Origin: Pseudoclavibacter terrae
GTDB taxonomy: Bacteria; Actinomycetota; Actinomycetes; Actinomycetales; Microbacteriaceae
Assembly: GCF_008831075.1 (NCBI RefSeq)
Contig: NZ_WBJX01000001.1
Span: forward strand, 1,064,515-1,128,514
Direction: 5' to 3'
DNA length: 64,000 nt
A model generated the notes under the pieces. It was not told where the DNA came from. It did not search any database and saw nothing but the letters and a program-made list of their open reading frames with translations. Of the stretch, positions 1-8,367 are shown one piece after another. Made by a program: the position numbers and the translations under genes. Position 1 is the stretch's first letter. Each line of letters begins with the position of its first letter.

Positions 1-1
1 C

Positions 2-952
2 GGGGCGTCCAGCTCGTTCTTGACGGGGTTCCCCGAACGCTATCCGGACGCGCGAGTCGTGCGCCTCGAGGACAACTACCGCTCGACGTCCGCGATCATC
101 GCCGTCGCCAACGAGGTCGCGCGTCACGTGCCATACGCGCTCACGCTCGAGCCGGCCGCCGAGACACCGAGGCGAGAGCCGCTGCCAGAGGTCCTGCAGT
201 TCCACGATGACGATGATGAGGCGCGCGGGGTCGTGCACCGCATCGGCGAGGATCTCCGCGGCGGCATCCCGATCGAGAGCATCGCCGTGCTGTACCGGAC
301 GAACGTGCAGGCCGCCGCCGTGGAACGGGCCCTGCAGGACGCGGGGATCGCGTACTCGGCCATCGGGCAGCGCCGGTTCTTCGAGCAGCCGGAGGTGCGC
401 CAGGCGCTCAGCGCACTGCGCGCCGCCGTCATGCAGGAGACCGAGGGGCCCCTGTTCCAGGCGGTCAGTGACGTGCTCCGCGACCTCGGGTGGACGCACG
501 AACCGCCCGCCGACTCCGGCGCGCTCCGCGACCGGTGGAACTCGTGGGACGCGCTTCTGCGGCTGGCCGACGCACAGCCGCACGGCACGAAGCTCGCCGA
601 GTTCTCGGCCGAGCTGCAGCAGCGGGCCAAGATGCAGTACGAGCCGGAGCTGCGAGCCGTGACGCTCTCGAGCATCCACGCGGCGAAGGGGCTCGAGTGG
701 GACAGCGTCACGATCATCGGGGCGAGCGAGGGCCTGCTGCCCATCTGGTACGCCGAGTCGCAGGCTGAGCTCGACGAGGAACGGCGCCTGCTGTACGTGG
801 CCGTCACGCGCGCACGGAAGCGGCTTCGCCTGACACATGCGCAGTTCGGGGGGAGACGCGACGCGGAGCGCCCTGCGTCCCGGTTCCTGGCAGAGCTCGG
901 CACCCGCATTCGGCGTGGAACGAACGGCGCGTTCGGTGGACCTCGCCGCTGA
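2..952 (+). CDS. UvrD/PcrA-type ATP-dependent DNA helicase, C-terminal part (5' end outside window)
   Basis: C-terminal half of a superfamily 1A DNA helicase, an enzyme that unwinds DNA with ATP in repair and recombination. The frame is already open at base 2 (GASSSFLTGFPERYPDA), so the start and Walker A lie outside the window. Visible motifs are the motif IV-type EDNYRSTSAI, motif V HAAKGLEWDSV and motif VI EERRLLYVAVTRARKRL. After RFLAELG only a short basic tail follows, with no HRDC domain. The order helicase, ThiF-like, DUF2342, PDZ-Lon, UPF0182 matches, as I recall it, the mycobacterial uvrD2 neighbourhood, so a UvrD2-like identity is likely but cannot be proved from the fragment. The last 149 bases overlap the convergent ThiF-like gene. 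Confidence 0.88.
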   Translation, partial: GASSSFLTGFPERYPDARVVRLEDNYRSTSAIIAVANEVARHVPYALTLEPAAETPRREPLPEVLQFHDDDDEARGVVHRIGEDLRGGIPIESIAVLYRTNVQAAAVERALQDAGIAYSAIGQRRFFEQPEVRQALSALRAAVMQETEGPLFQAVSDVLRDLGWTHEPPADSGALRDRWNSWDALLRLADAQPHGTKLAEFSAELQQRAKMQYEPELRAVTLSSIHAAKGLEWDSVTIIGASEGLLPIWYAESQAELDEERRLLYVAVTRARKRLRLTHAQFGGRRDAERPASRFLAELGTRIRRGTNGAFGGPRR

Positions 953-1724
953 CGGCGTCGACATTCCAGGAGTCAGCGCCGCAGTCTGCTGACCCAGGTC
1001 CGTCGGCGAGCCAGGATGCGACCGATCTCGTCACGAGACTGCGCACGATCTCTCGAGTGGACCGTTGCAGTGGGACCCGGTCGTTGACGGCGAGCTGGGT
1101 GGCGATGGCCGCCCAGGCGAGGTCCGCGTCGAGTCGGTGCAGGTCGTCGCAGCGCACGCACGGTGTGCGACCGGGCACGACGAACGGTCCGATGGTCGCC
1201 CCGAGGTCCTCGGCGATGACGGCGAGGTGCGGGACGTCGTCGGCCATGAGGGGCGCGTATCGCCGTGGCGGCAGGACGTAGTCGGCGCAGTCGACGACGA
1301 CCCCGATCTCTGCGGGTCTCGGAGGCCGGTAGTCGGCTCCGGCACGCCTCACGGTGCATCCGAGCGTCGCGATGTGCTCGGCGAGGTCGTCGCCCGCGAC
1401 GGTGCCCCGAACCAGGACGACCGGAGGGCGCCGCGCTCCACCCCGCGCGGATCTCGTTGTGCGTCTGCGCGGCGAGGCCGGCGCCACCTCGAACAGCGGG
1501 CTGACGGCGTCCAGCAGGTCGCGCACTTCGGCACCGCTCAGCCCGAGTCGGGCGCCACGCGCCTGGAACTGCTCGAGCGTGCCCTGCTGACGCAGCGATT
1601 CGAGGAAGCGCTCGGCTCCCGTGGTCGGTGCGTCGATGACCGCGCGAGCGGTGACCCCGCCGAGCTGGAGCGCCGTGGGGGAGCGCCACACGATCGGTAC
1701 GCCGGGAGGCAGTCGGAGGTCCAT
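804..1724 (-). CDS. ThiF / TOMM-cyclodehydratase-like protein (orphan E1-like)
   Basis: A 306-aa protein resembling the E1-like (ThiF/MoeB) half of the proteins that bind leader peptides for thiazole/oxazole-modified microcins. The sequence shows a GPFVVPGRTPCVRCDDLHR segment near residue 185-200, with a CxxC pair that recurs in this family, and a near-C-terminal ECGC, probably the second pair of zinc ligands. No YcaO gene, precursor peptide or dehydrogenase is nearby, so participation in RiPP synthesis is not supported here. Actinobacteria commonly carry such an orphan beside uvrD2 and the DUF2342 gene. ATG at 1722-1724 is the chosen start. About 31 residues follow ECGC and lie entirely inside the helicase gene on the other strand. 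Confidence 0.72.
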   Translation of the reverse strand: MDLRLPPGVPIVWRSPTALQLGGVTARAVIDAPTTGAERFLESLRQQGTLEQFQARGARLGLSGAEVRDLLDAVSPLFEVAPASPRRRTTRSARGGARRPPVVLVRGTVAGDDLAEHIATLGCTVRRAGADYRPPRPAEIGVVVDCADYVLPPRRYAPLMADDVPHLAVIAEDLGATIGPFVVPGRTPCVRCDDLHRLDADLAWAAIATQLAVNDRVPLQRSTREIVRSLVTRSVASWLADGPGSADCGADSWNVDAVSGEVHRTRRSFHAECGCRALPGTGTQGAPRRVSPRTAHVSGEAASVRA

Positions 1725-1783
1725 GCGGAGATCATGCTGGAACTGGCGGGACCACGCAGGAGTTCTCCACAGGGAAGCTGCGG

Positions 1784-1811
1784 CGCGGCCGGGGGATCGA
1801 GCCCGGCCGCG
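1784..1811. terminator. GC-rich hairpin, possible terminator
   Basis: CGCGGCCGGG pairs with CCCGGCCGCG across an 8-nt loop, 12 bases beyond the stop of the leftward DUF2342 gene and before the leftward ThiF-like gene. No clear U tract follows, so it may only pause or attenuate read-through. Confidence 0.5.
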
Positions 1812-1822
1812 GCCGCGGCCAG

Positions 1823-3190
1823 CTAGCTGGCGGGCTTGTCGCCGCCCTCGGGTGCATCGCCGAAGGCCGTGGGGTCGTCGAGGAACTTCGCGAGCGCCTC
1901 GTCGTACTCGTCGGCCGGGAGCTCACCGAAGCCGAGCCTCGTCACCAGGGCCTCCGGGTGGTCGATGTCCTCACTGGTGGGGAGGGCGTCGAAGTGCGCC
2001 CAGAGCTCGTCGCGAACCTGCGCGCCATGGGCTTCTGACACAGCCCTCCACATCGCGGCCGCCTCGCGGAGTCGACGGGGACGGAGCTCAAGACCGACGA
2101 GCGAGGCGAACGCGCGCTCCGCCGGTCCACCCACGGCTCGCCGACGGCGGACCGTCTCCGCCAGCGCAACGGACTTCGGGAGCCGAGCGGTCGCATCCTC
2201 CGTCACGACGTCGACCCAACCCTCGATGAGCGCGAGCATCGTCTCGAGCCGTGCCAGCGCCGCCTCCTGCTGCTCGGTTCGCGGCGGGATGAACGCGCCT
2301 TCCGAGAGCGCGGCCCTGATGCCATCCGGGTCGCTCGGGTCGAGGGTCTGCGCGAGCTCCTCCATGCGGGACACGTCGATGCTCACCCCTCTGGCGAACT
2401 CGGTGATCGACGAGATGAGATGCAGGCGGAGCCATTTGGCGTGCTGGAAGAGACGCGCGTGGGCGGTCTCGCGCACCGCGAGATACAGCTCCACCTGCTC
2501 GCGGTCGACGTCGAGGCCCTCGGCGAAGTCATCGATGTTCTGCGGCAGCAGCGACGGGCGGCTGTGGTCGAGGACCGGCACGCCGATGTCACCTCCGGCG
2601 ACGACCTCCTCTGCGAGGTTCCCGACGACCTGACCGAGCTGCACCGCGAACATGGCGCCGCCGATGCCGCGCATCATCGAAGAGGACTGGCCGAGCAGCT
2701 GCGCCATCTCGGGCGGAGTCTGCTCGGTGAGCACGTTCATGAGCGCATCCGCGATGCTCGTGGCGACGGGCTCGGACAGCGAGGTCCAGAACTGGATCGA
2801 CCCCGTGATCCACTCGAGCCTGGTCAGCGTCGCGGGGGACTCGCTGAGCTCGCCGAGTTCGGTCGCCTCGCTCAGCCACAGCTGCGCCACGCGGAACGCC
2901 TGGTCGAAGCGCGCGGCCTCTTCCGAGCTGATCTCGCGGTTCTTGGGCTGCGCCACCCGGCGCGCCTGGTCCCGCGCGACCTGCCAGTCGAGCCCGTTCC
3001 CGGGGTTCGCCACGGCCGCCTGCAGCTGCGAGAGCAGCGCCTGCACCGCGGCAGGGTCGTTCGGGAGCCCCGCGACACCGGCCAGCTTCGCAGGGTCGAA
3101 GCCGCCCTGGCCGCTCAGCAGCTCGCGAAGCAGCTTGCGCAGCTCGTCCTCGGATCCGTCGTCGGGAATCGGTCCCTGTGCATCACTCAT
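1823..3190 (-). CDS. DUF2342 family protein (putative zinc-dependent metalloprotease)
   Basis: A 455-aa member of the actinobacterial DUF2342 family, often labelled zinc-dependent metalloprotease or F420-biosynthesis-associated protein; its biochemical role is not established. Hallmarks seen are VRETAHARLFQHAKWLR in the middle, followed by ITEFARGVSID and, further on, IEGWVDVVTEDA, the segment usually regarded as metalloprotease-like. The N-terminal 60 residues are a charged, glycine-containing linker (ELLSGQGGFDPAKLAG). The start ATG at 3188-3190 was chosen because the family begins MSD..., and the upstream extension of the frame would run through the divergent protease gene. It is divergent from the PDZ-S16 protease, with a 130-bp shared promoter region. 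Confidence 0.85.
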   Translation of the reverse strand: MSDAQGPIPDDGSEDELRKLLRELLSGQGGFDPAKLAGVAGLPNDPAAVQALLSQLQAAVANPGNGLDWQVARDQARRVAQPKNREISSEEAARFDQAFRVAQLWLSEATELGELSESPATLTRLEWITGSIQFWTSLSEPVATSIADALMNVLTEQTPPEMAQLLGQSSSMMRGIGGAMFAVQLGQVVGNLAEEVVAGGDIGVPVLDHSRPSLLPQNIDDFAEGLDVDREQVELYLAVRETAHARLFQHAKWLRLHLISSITEFARGVSIDVSRMEELAQTLDPSDPDGIRAALSEGAFIPPRTEQQEAALARLETMLALIEGWVDVVTEDATARLPKSVALAETVRRRRAVGGPAERAFASLVGLELRPRRLREAAAMWRAVSEAHGAQVRDELWAHFDALPTSEDIDHPEALVTRLGFGELPADEYDEALAKFLDDPTAFGDAPEGGDKPAS

Positions 3191-3320
3191 TCCGCACCTC
3201 CCAGCGCTTGGATCTACGCTAGCTCGTGGCCCCTCGAAGGAAGGGTCGCCGTGACTGCGTATGCGCCGAGTGCCTTGCGCCACGGGCGAACAATGGCCGC
3301 AGGACATCGAAACGAGCGCA

Positions 3321-4538
3321 GTGACCTTCTTCTCCGAGCCCTCATCAGAGGGTGAAGCGCGTGTGCGCGAGCAGTCCGAGGCGTTTGCCAGAGCGCACGA
3401 GGCGAACCGTCGTCGAAGCGAGGAGGGGACCCGCAGGGCGCGCATCGGCCTCGTGTTCCTGTCGATCGGCATGCTGCTGCTCGTCGCGCTCGGGTTCAGC
3501 CCGGCCCCGTACGTCGTGCGCTCGCCAGGGCCCGTCTTCGACGCCCTCGGCACCGTGCAGGCGTCGCAGGAGGACCCCACGCAGGTGGAGGTCATCACGA
3601 TCGGCGGAGCGGACACGTTCGAGCCTTCTGGCGGGCAGCTGGATGTCATGACCGTCAACGTGGGCGGGAGGCCGGAGAACCTGCCCAACTGGTTCGAGGT
3701 CTTCCTCGCCCTCGTCACGCCGTCCAACGACGTGCTTCCCGTCGAGGCGTACTACGCAGATGCCGAGACCGGCGAGCAGCGCGACGCGCAGAACGCTGCG
3801 CTGATGCAGGGTTCGGAAGCGGATGCGATCGCCGCCGCGCTCCTCAACGAGGGGTACGACGTGGGGACGGCGCTCGCGATCGTCTCGGTGGGTGAGGACG
3901 GGGCAGCGGCAGGGATGCTCGAGCCGGGCGACCTCGTCACCTCCGTCAGCGGCATCCCGGTCGACTCGACCGAGGGGCTCCCAGCGGCTGTCGCCGAGGC
4001 CTCTGGCGGCAATCTGGAGGACCTGCAGCCGGTGGACGTGGCCGTCGACCGGGGCGGCGAATCCAAGACCTTCTCGATCACGCCACGCGCGGGCGTCGTC
4101 GAGGGGGAGGAGCGAGCGCTGCTGGGCGTCACCGTCTCCACGCAGCACGACTTCCCCATCGATGTCAGCATCGAGCTCGGCAACGTCGGGGGACCGAGCG
4201 CGGGCCTCATCTTCGCGCTGGCCGTGTCGGACAAGCTCGTCGACGGGGACCTCACCCAGGGGCTCCACGTCGCCGGCACCGGCACCATGTCCCCGGACGG
4301 CACCGTCGGCAGCATCGGCGGCATCACGCAGAAGCTGTACGCGGCCGTCGAGGTCGGGGCGGACCTCTTCCTCGCCCCCGCCGACAACTGCCAGGACGTC
4401 ATCGACGGTGGCGTCCCCGGCGGTATCCCCGTGTACGCGGTCTCGTCGCTCACGGAGGCCGAGCAGGTCATCCAGACCGTCGGCGAAGGCGCCGACACGA
4501 CCTCGCTGCGCACCTGCGAGTCCGTGCTCGGCTCCTGA
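3321..4538 (+). CDS. PDZ-domain, Lon-type (S16) membrane-anchored serine protease, YlbL-like
   Basis: A 405-aa membrane-tethered protease. Order: charged cytoplasmic N-terminus, one transmembrane helix (about residues 41-60), a family-typical APYVVRSPGPVFDALG segment, a PDZ domain near 190-260 (AAGMLEPGDLVTSVSG), and a C-terminal Lon proteolytic domain. The catalytic dyad is visible as Ser293 in GPSAG and Lys338 in TQKLYAA, 45 residues apart as in Lon. The GTG at 3321 is preferred because the family starts shortly before the membrane helix; an in-frame ATG at 3261 would add 20 residues. Likely substrates are membrane or secreted proteins. Its place beside DUF2342 and UPF0182 is conserved in actinobacteria. 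Confidence 0.87.
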   Translation: MTFFSEPSSEGEARVREQSEAFARAHEANRRRSEEGTRRARIGLVFLSIGMLLLVALGFSPAPYVVRSPGPVFDALGTVQASQEDPTQVEVITIGGADTFEPSGGQLDVMTVNVGGRPENLPNWFEVFLALVTPSNDVLPVEAYYADAETGEQRDAQNAALMQGSEADAIAAALLNEGYDVGTALAIVSVGEDGAAAGMLEPGDLVTSVSGIPVDSTEGLPAAVAEASGGNLEDLQPVDVAVDRGGESKTFSITPRAGVVEGEERALLGVTVSTQHDFPIDVSIELGNVGGPSAGLIFALAVSDKLVDGDLTQGLHVAGTGTMSPDGTVGSIGGITQKLYAAVEVGADLFLAPADNCQDVIDGGVPGGIPVYAVSSLTEAEQVIQTVGEGADTTSLRTCESVLGS

Positions 4539-4639
4539 GGCGGCGGTGTCTCAGTCTTGCCAGGCACTTGCCAGATAAACTCTCCTAGTTCCCCTTTCTC
4601 GGAAAACAAACGGCCCTTCCAGGCAATGACAGGTACGAC

Positions 4640-7639
4640 GTGACAAGCACTGCAGCTCAACAGCCCCAGAGTCCGAAACCCGCCAGCCGACGTCGGATGG
4701 GACCGCTCACGATCACACTGCTGATCGTCGTGGCGCTTCTCGTCGTCTTCTTCTGGTTCGCCGGCCGATACGCGGACGTGCTCTGGTACGACCAGCTCGG
4801 CTTCCTCCAGGTCCTCCTCACCGAATGGGGAGCTGGCGCGATCATGTTCGCGATCGGACTCGTCGCCATGGCGGTACCCCTGTACGTGAACCTGCAGATC
4901 GCCTACCGCGCGCGTCCCGTCTACGCGAAGCTCAACGAGCAGCTCGACCGCTATCAGCAGGTCATCGAGCCCATCCGTCGCGGGGCCATGGTGTTCGTGC
5001 CCGCCATCTTCGGCCTCTTCGCCGGTGTGGCGCTCATCGCCTCCTGGCAGACCGTGCTCATGTGGATGAACTCGACGCCGTTCGGCGAGACCGATCCGGT
5101 CTTCAACCTCGACGTCTCGTTCTACGTCTTCCAGCTTCCGCTGTACCGCGGTGTGGTCGCCTTCGTGAGCGCCGTCGTGCTGCTCTCCCTCATCCTCACC
5201 GCCGCGACGCTGTACCTGTACGGCGGCATCCGCGTGACCGGTCGCGAGGTCGTCATCTCGAAGAGCGCGCGAACGCACATCGCGATCCTCGCTGGCCTCT
5301 ACATGCTCGTCCAGGCAGTGAGCTTCTGGCTCGACCGCTACGCGGCGCTCAACACGCTCTCCGGCCGCTGGACCGGTGTGCTCTACACCGAGGCGAACGC
5401 GACGATCCCCGGCCAGGGCATCCTCGCCGGAGCCGCGATCGTCGTCGCTGTGCTCTTCTTCATCGCGGCCGCCATCGGCCGCTGGCGTCTGCCGCTCGTC
5501 GGGACCGCGCTGCTCGTCATCGTCGGACTCGTCGTCGGCATGGTCTACCCGTGGATCGTGCAGCAGTTCCAGGTCGGACCGAGCGAGCAGGCGCTCGAGA
5601 CCCCGTACATCCAGAACAACATCGACGCGACCCGCGCCGCCTACGGCCTCGACAAGATCGAAGAGGTCAACTACGCGGCCGAGACGACGGTCAGCCAGGG
5701 GCAGCTGCGTGACGACGCCGACACCACGGCGAACATCCGCATCCTCGACCCGTCGCTCGTCTCGCCGACGTTCGCGCAGTTCGAGCAGGAGCGCGCCTAC
5801 TACCAGTTCCCGGAGAGGCTCGACGTCGACCGCTACGAGATCGACGGCCAGGTTCAGGACGCGGTCGGCTCCGTCCGAGACATCAACATCGCGGGCCTCG
5901 GCGCCGACGCCCAGTCATGGGTCAACAACACCATCGTCTACACGCACGGCTACGGGCTCGTCACGGCCTTCGGCAACCAGCGCGGCCCGGACGGCCAGCC
6001 CCTCTTCATCGAGGGCGGCATGCCGAGCGAGGGCGCGCTCGGCGAGTTCGAGCCCCGCGTGTACTTCGGCGAGACCTCGCCCGAGTACTCCATCGTCGGT
6101 GCCCCAGAGGGGTCCGAGCCAGCTGAGTTCGACCACGTGTCGGGCGAGGACGGCGCAACCCAGACGTACAACACGTTCACGGGAGACGGCGGTCCCGATC
6201 TCGGCAACCTCTTCAACCGTCTCGTCTACGCGATCAAGTTCCAGTCGGAGCAGATCCTGCTGTCGGAGTACGTCAACGACGAGTCGCAGATCCTCTACGA
6301 CCGCGACCCGGCTGAGCGAGTGCAGGCAGCTGCCCCGTACCTGACGATCGACTCCGACCCGTACCCCTCGGTCGTGGACGGACGCCTCACCTGGATCGTC
6401 GACGGCTACACCACGAGCAACAAGTACCCGTACTCCGAGCTCGCCGGCCTGCAGAACCTGCTCGAGGACGCCGACACGCCGGCTTCCTCGTTGCCGCCCG
6501 AGGTCATCAACTACATGCGCAACTCGGTGAAGGCGACCGTCGACGCATACGACGGCAGCGTGACGCTCTACGCGTTCGACGAGACGGACCCGATCCTGCA
6601 GACGTGGCAGAAGGTCTTCCCGTCGACGCTCAAGAACGTGTCGGAGATGTCGGGCGACCTGCTGAGCCACATCCGCTACCCCACGGACATGTTCAAGGTG
6701 CAGCGCGAGATGTTCGCCCGGTACCACGTGACCGACGCGAGCACGTTCTACAACCAGACGAACGCGTGGCAGCTGCCGCAGAACCCGACCGGTGGCGAAG
6801 CATCGCAGCCGCCGTACTACCTGACGATGCAGCTCCCGGGTCAGGAATCGGCGTTCTCGATCTACTCCACGTATATTCCGCTGACGAACGCGAACGCGCA
6901 GTCGAGGAACGTGCTGAGGGGGTACCTGGCGGCGAACTCCAACGCGGGCTCGACAGACGGCACGGTCGCTGACACCTACGGACGCATCACGCTCCTCCGG
7001 GTCGAGAACGACAACGTCAACGGTCCGGGTCAGGTGCAAAACATCTTCAACTCGAACGAGACGGTCGCCAACCAGCTGAACCTGCTCGAGCGAGGCGGCC
7101 AGACGCAGGTGCTGCGAGGCAACCTGCTGACCGTGCCCGTCGGCGAGGGCTTCCTGTACGTGCAGCCCGTCTACGTCGAGTCGACCGGTGAGACCAGCTA
7201 CCCGCTGCTCAGGCGCGTGCTCGTCGCGTTCGGCGACAAGATCGCGTTCCAGCCGACGCTCGACGAGGCGCTCGACGAGCTCTTCGGCGGTGACGCCGGT
7301 GCGGACGCGGGCGACGGCGGCGTGGAGGTCTCCGACGACGATCTGCCCGTCGACTCCGTCCCGGACGACACCGCTGGGACGCCGGCTCCGACTGCGACGA
7401 CTCCGCCGGCTGGCGGGGGAACGGGCACTCCGCAGGAGCAGCTCTCGACGGCCCTGGCCGACGCTGAGCAGGCACTCGAGGACCGCACGGCGGCCTACGC
7501 GAACAACGACCTCGTTGCCGCGGCCGAGGCTGACAAGCGACTCACGGACGCGCTGAACCGCGCCCGCGAGGCCGACGGTCAGATCTCGGGCACCTCGGGC
7601 GCGCCGAGCGATTCGCCGGAGCCGACGCCGACCACGTAG
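4640..7639 (+). CDS. UPF0182 family large membrane protein
   Basis: A 999-aa integral membrane protein of the UPF0182 (COG1615) family, function unknown. Six to seven hydrophobic helices fill roughly residues 20-310 (for example ITLLIVVALLVVFFWFAG, followed by the typical YADVLWYDQLGF). A large extracytoplasmic domain of about 600 residues follows, containing DPYPSVVDGRLTWIVDGYTTS and IRYPTDMFKVQREM. The tail beyond residue 880 is acidic, then Pro/Thr/Ala-rich, and looks like a disordered linker. GTG 4640 is the only sensible start, since an ATG at 4626 hits a stop. It is followed by a strong hairpin terminator, so it ends the transcription unit begun by the PDZ protease. Confidence 0.92.
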   Translation: MTSTAAQQPQSPKPASRRRMGPLTITLLIVVALLVVFFWFAGRYADVLWYDQLGFLQVLLTEWGAGAIMFAIGLVAMAVPLYVNLQIAYRARPVYAKLNEQLDRYQQVIEPIRRGAMVFVPAIFGLFAGVALIASWQTVLMWMNSTPFGETDPVFNLDVSFYVFQLPLYRGVVAFVSAVVLLSLILTAATLYLYGGIRVTGREVVISKSARTHIAILAGLYMLVQAVSFWLDRYAALNTLSGRWTGVLYTEANATIPGQGILAGAAIVVAVLFFIAAAIGRWRLPLVGTALLVIVGLVVGMVYPWIVQQFQVGPSEQALETPYIQNNIDATRAAYGLDKIEEVNYAAETTVSQGQLRDDADTTANIRILDPSLVSPTFAQFEQERAYYQFPERLDVDRYEIDGQVQDAVGSVRDINIAGLGADAQSWVNNTIVYTHGYGLVTAFGNQRGPDGQPLFIEGGMPSEGALGEFEPRVYFGETSPEYSIVGAPEGSEPAEFDHVSGEDGATQTYNTFTGDGGPDLGNLFNRLVYAIKFQSEQILLSEYVNDESQILYDRDPAERVQAAAPYLTIDSDPYPSVVDGRLTWIVDGYTTSNKYPYSELAGLQNLLEDADTPASSLPPEVINYMRNSVKATVDAYDGSVTLYAFDETDPILQTWQKVFPSTLKNVSEMSGDLLSHIRYPTDMFKVQREMFARYHVTDASTFYNQTNAWQLPQNPTGGEASQPPYYLTMQLPGQESAFSIYSTYIPLTNANAQSRNVLRGYLAANSNAGSTDGTVADTYGRITLLRVENDNVNGPGQVQNIFNSNETVANQLNLLERGGQTQVLRGNLLTVPVGEGFLYVQPVYVESTGETSYPLLRRVLVAFGDKIAFQPTLDEALDELFGGDAGADAGDGGVEVSDDDLPVDSVPDDTAGTPAPTATTPPAGGGTGTPQEQLSTALADAEQALEDRTAAYANNDLVAAAEADKRLTDALNRAREADGQISGTSGAPSDSPEPTPTT

Positions 7640-7655
7640 GCAGCCGAGCTCCACA

Positions 7656-7698
7656 CGCCGACGGGCGTCGTCCTCACTGAGGACGGCGCCCGTCGGCG
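7656..7698 (+). terminator. Strong hairpin terminator after the UPF0182 gene
   Basis: Twenty-one-base arms (5' arm 7656-7676, 3' arm 7678-7698) pair with a single T:G wobble; the core is CGCCGACGGGCG with GCCCGTCGGCG. It lies 17 bases after the stop codon. Confidence 0.85.
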
Positions 7699-8001
7699 TC
7701 TGCGCCTGCGTCTCATTCGTGCGGCGCGCCCACGCCCCGCCCCGGCTCAGGATTCCGCAGCCGAGGTGGGGCGTGTGCACCTGCTGAGCGGGCGGCGGCT
7801 GCACGAGGCCCAGGTCTGCGGGTGCACCCGCGATTGTCACGGAGGCGCGACGCGCCCGGGATACGGTGCCCACCGGGCCGGGTGAAGCGATTTTCGACGA
7901 TTTCGCATCCTTCGGGCGGCTTCTCGGCCCGCTCTGGGCCGTGGCACTGGCCCCGTCGCACCCCCGACACGCCGTGTTTTCCGGGGGAGGAGCACCCCGA
8001 G
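7699..8001. other. Intergenic stretch with a large hairpin, no gene recognised
   Basis: About 300 bases between the UPF0182 terminator and the tRNA promoter without a convincing coding frame. It contains a hairpin at 7731-7775 (CACGCCCC with GGGGCGTG, inner GGCT with AGCC) and several G/C-rich short repeats. It could hold a small RNA or a second terminator; nothing identifiable is seen. Confidence 0.4.
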
Positions 8002-8030
8002 TTGCACGACGTGAGGACCGCGTGTAATGT
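8002..8030 (+). promoter_or_regulatory. Sigma70-type promoter of tRNA-fMet
   Basis: TTGCAC (8002-8007) and TAATGT (8025-8030) are separated by exactly 17 bases, and the tRNA begins 12 bases after the -10 box. This is the closest match to the vegetative consensus that I see in the window. Confidence 0.85.
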
Positions 8031-8042
8031 TTTCTCTTGTGC

Positions 8043-8119
8043 CGCGGGGTGGAGCAGTTCGGTAGCTCGCCGGGCTCATAACCCGGAGGTCGTAGGTTCA
8101 AATCCTGCCCCCGCAACCA
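8043..8119 (+). tRNA. Initiator tRNA-Met (CAT)
   Basis: A 77-nt cloverleaf with encoded CCA. The loop CTCATAA gives anticodon CAT. Initiator features are the unpaired C1-A72 at the acceptor end (CGCGGGG against CCCCGCA) and three consecutive G:C pairs closing the anticodon stem (CCGGG/CCCGG). The T loop reads TTCAAAT. A terminator hairpin follows at 8169-8200, so the gene is probably monocistronic. Confidence 0.96.
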
Positions 8120-8168
8120 AAGCCGCACAAGTTGGGTTGCTCGAAAGAGCAAGTATGAACTGCGGCAC

Positions 8169-8200
8169 AAGGCCCGTTTCCTCTCGAGGAAGCGGGCCTT
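8169..8200 (+). terminator. Terminator downstream of tRNA-fMet
   Basis: AAGGCCCGTTTCCTC pairs with GAGGAAGCGGGCCTT (one T:G wobble) around a 2-nt loop and ends in a short T run. Confidence 0.85.
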
Positions 8201-8367
8201 TCGCGTTCCCGCTTGCCGCCGCCCACCATCCGTCCCCGGGGCGCTGGGCGGACCTCGAAGTGCGCGGGTGTCGTGGCCCGCCTCAGCCGGTTCGCGGCCT
8301 GATGCCGCTAGTCTCGGCCATTCGACGTGCGCCGATCGTTGGCGCGGTAGGAAAGCGGCGGTGCCAG

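Noticed and set aside
4557-4581. Promoter before UPF0182 (TTGCCA and TAAACT)
   Set aside because: The spacing is only 13 bases and the gene is likely transcribed with the PDZ protease; not strong enough to list.
5915-8170. Very long open frame on the minus strand (about 750 codons) across UPF0182 and the tRNA
   Set aside because: It is the high-GC antisense shadow of the UPF0182 gene, shows Arg/Val-rich nonsense and runs through a tRNA gene and its promoter.
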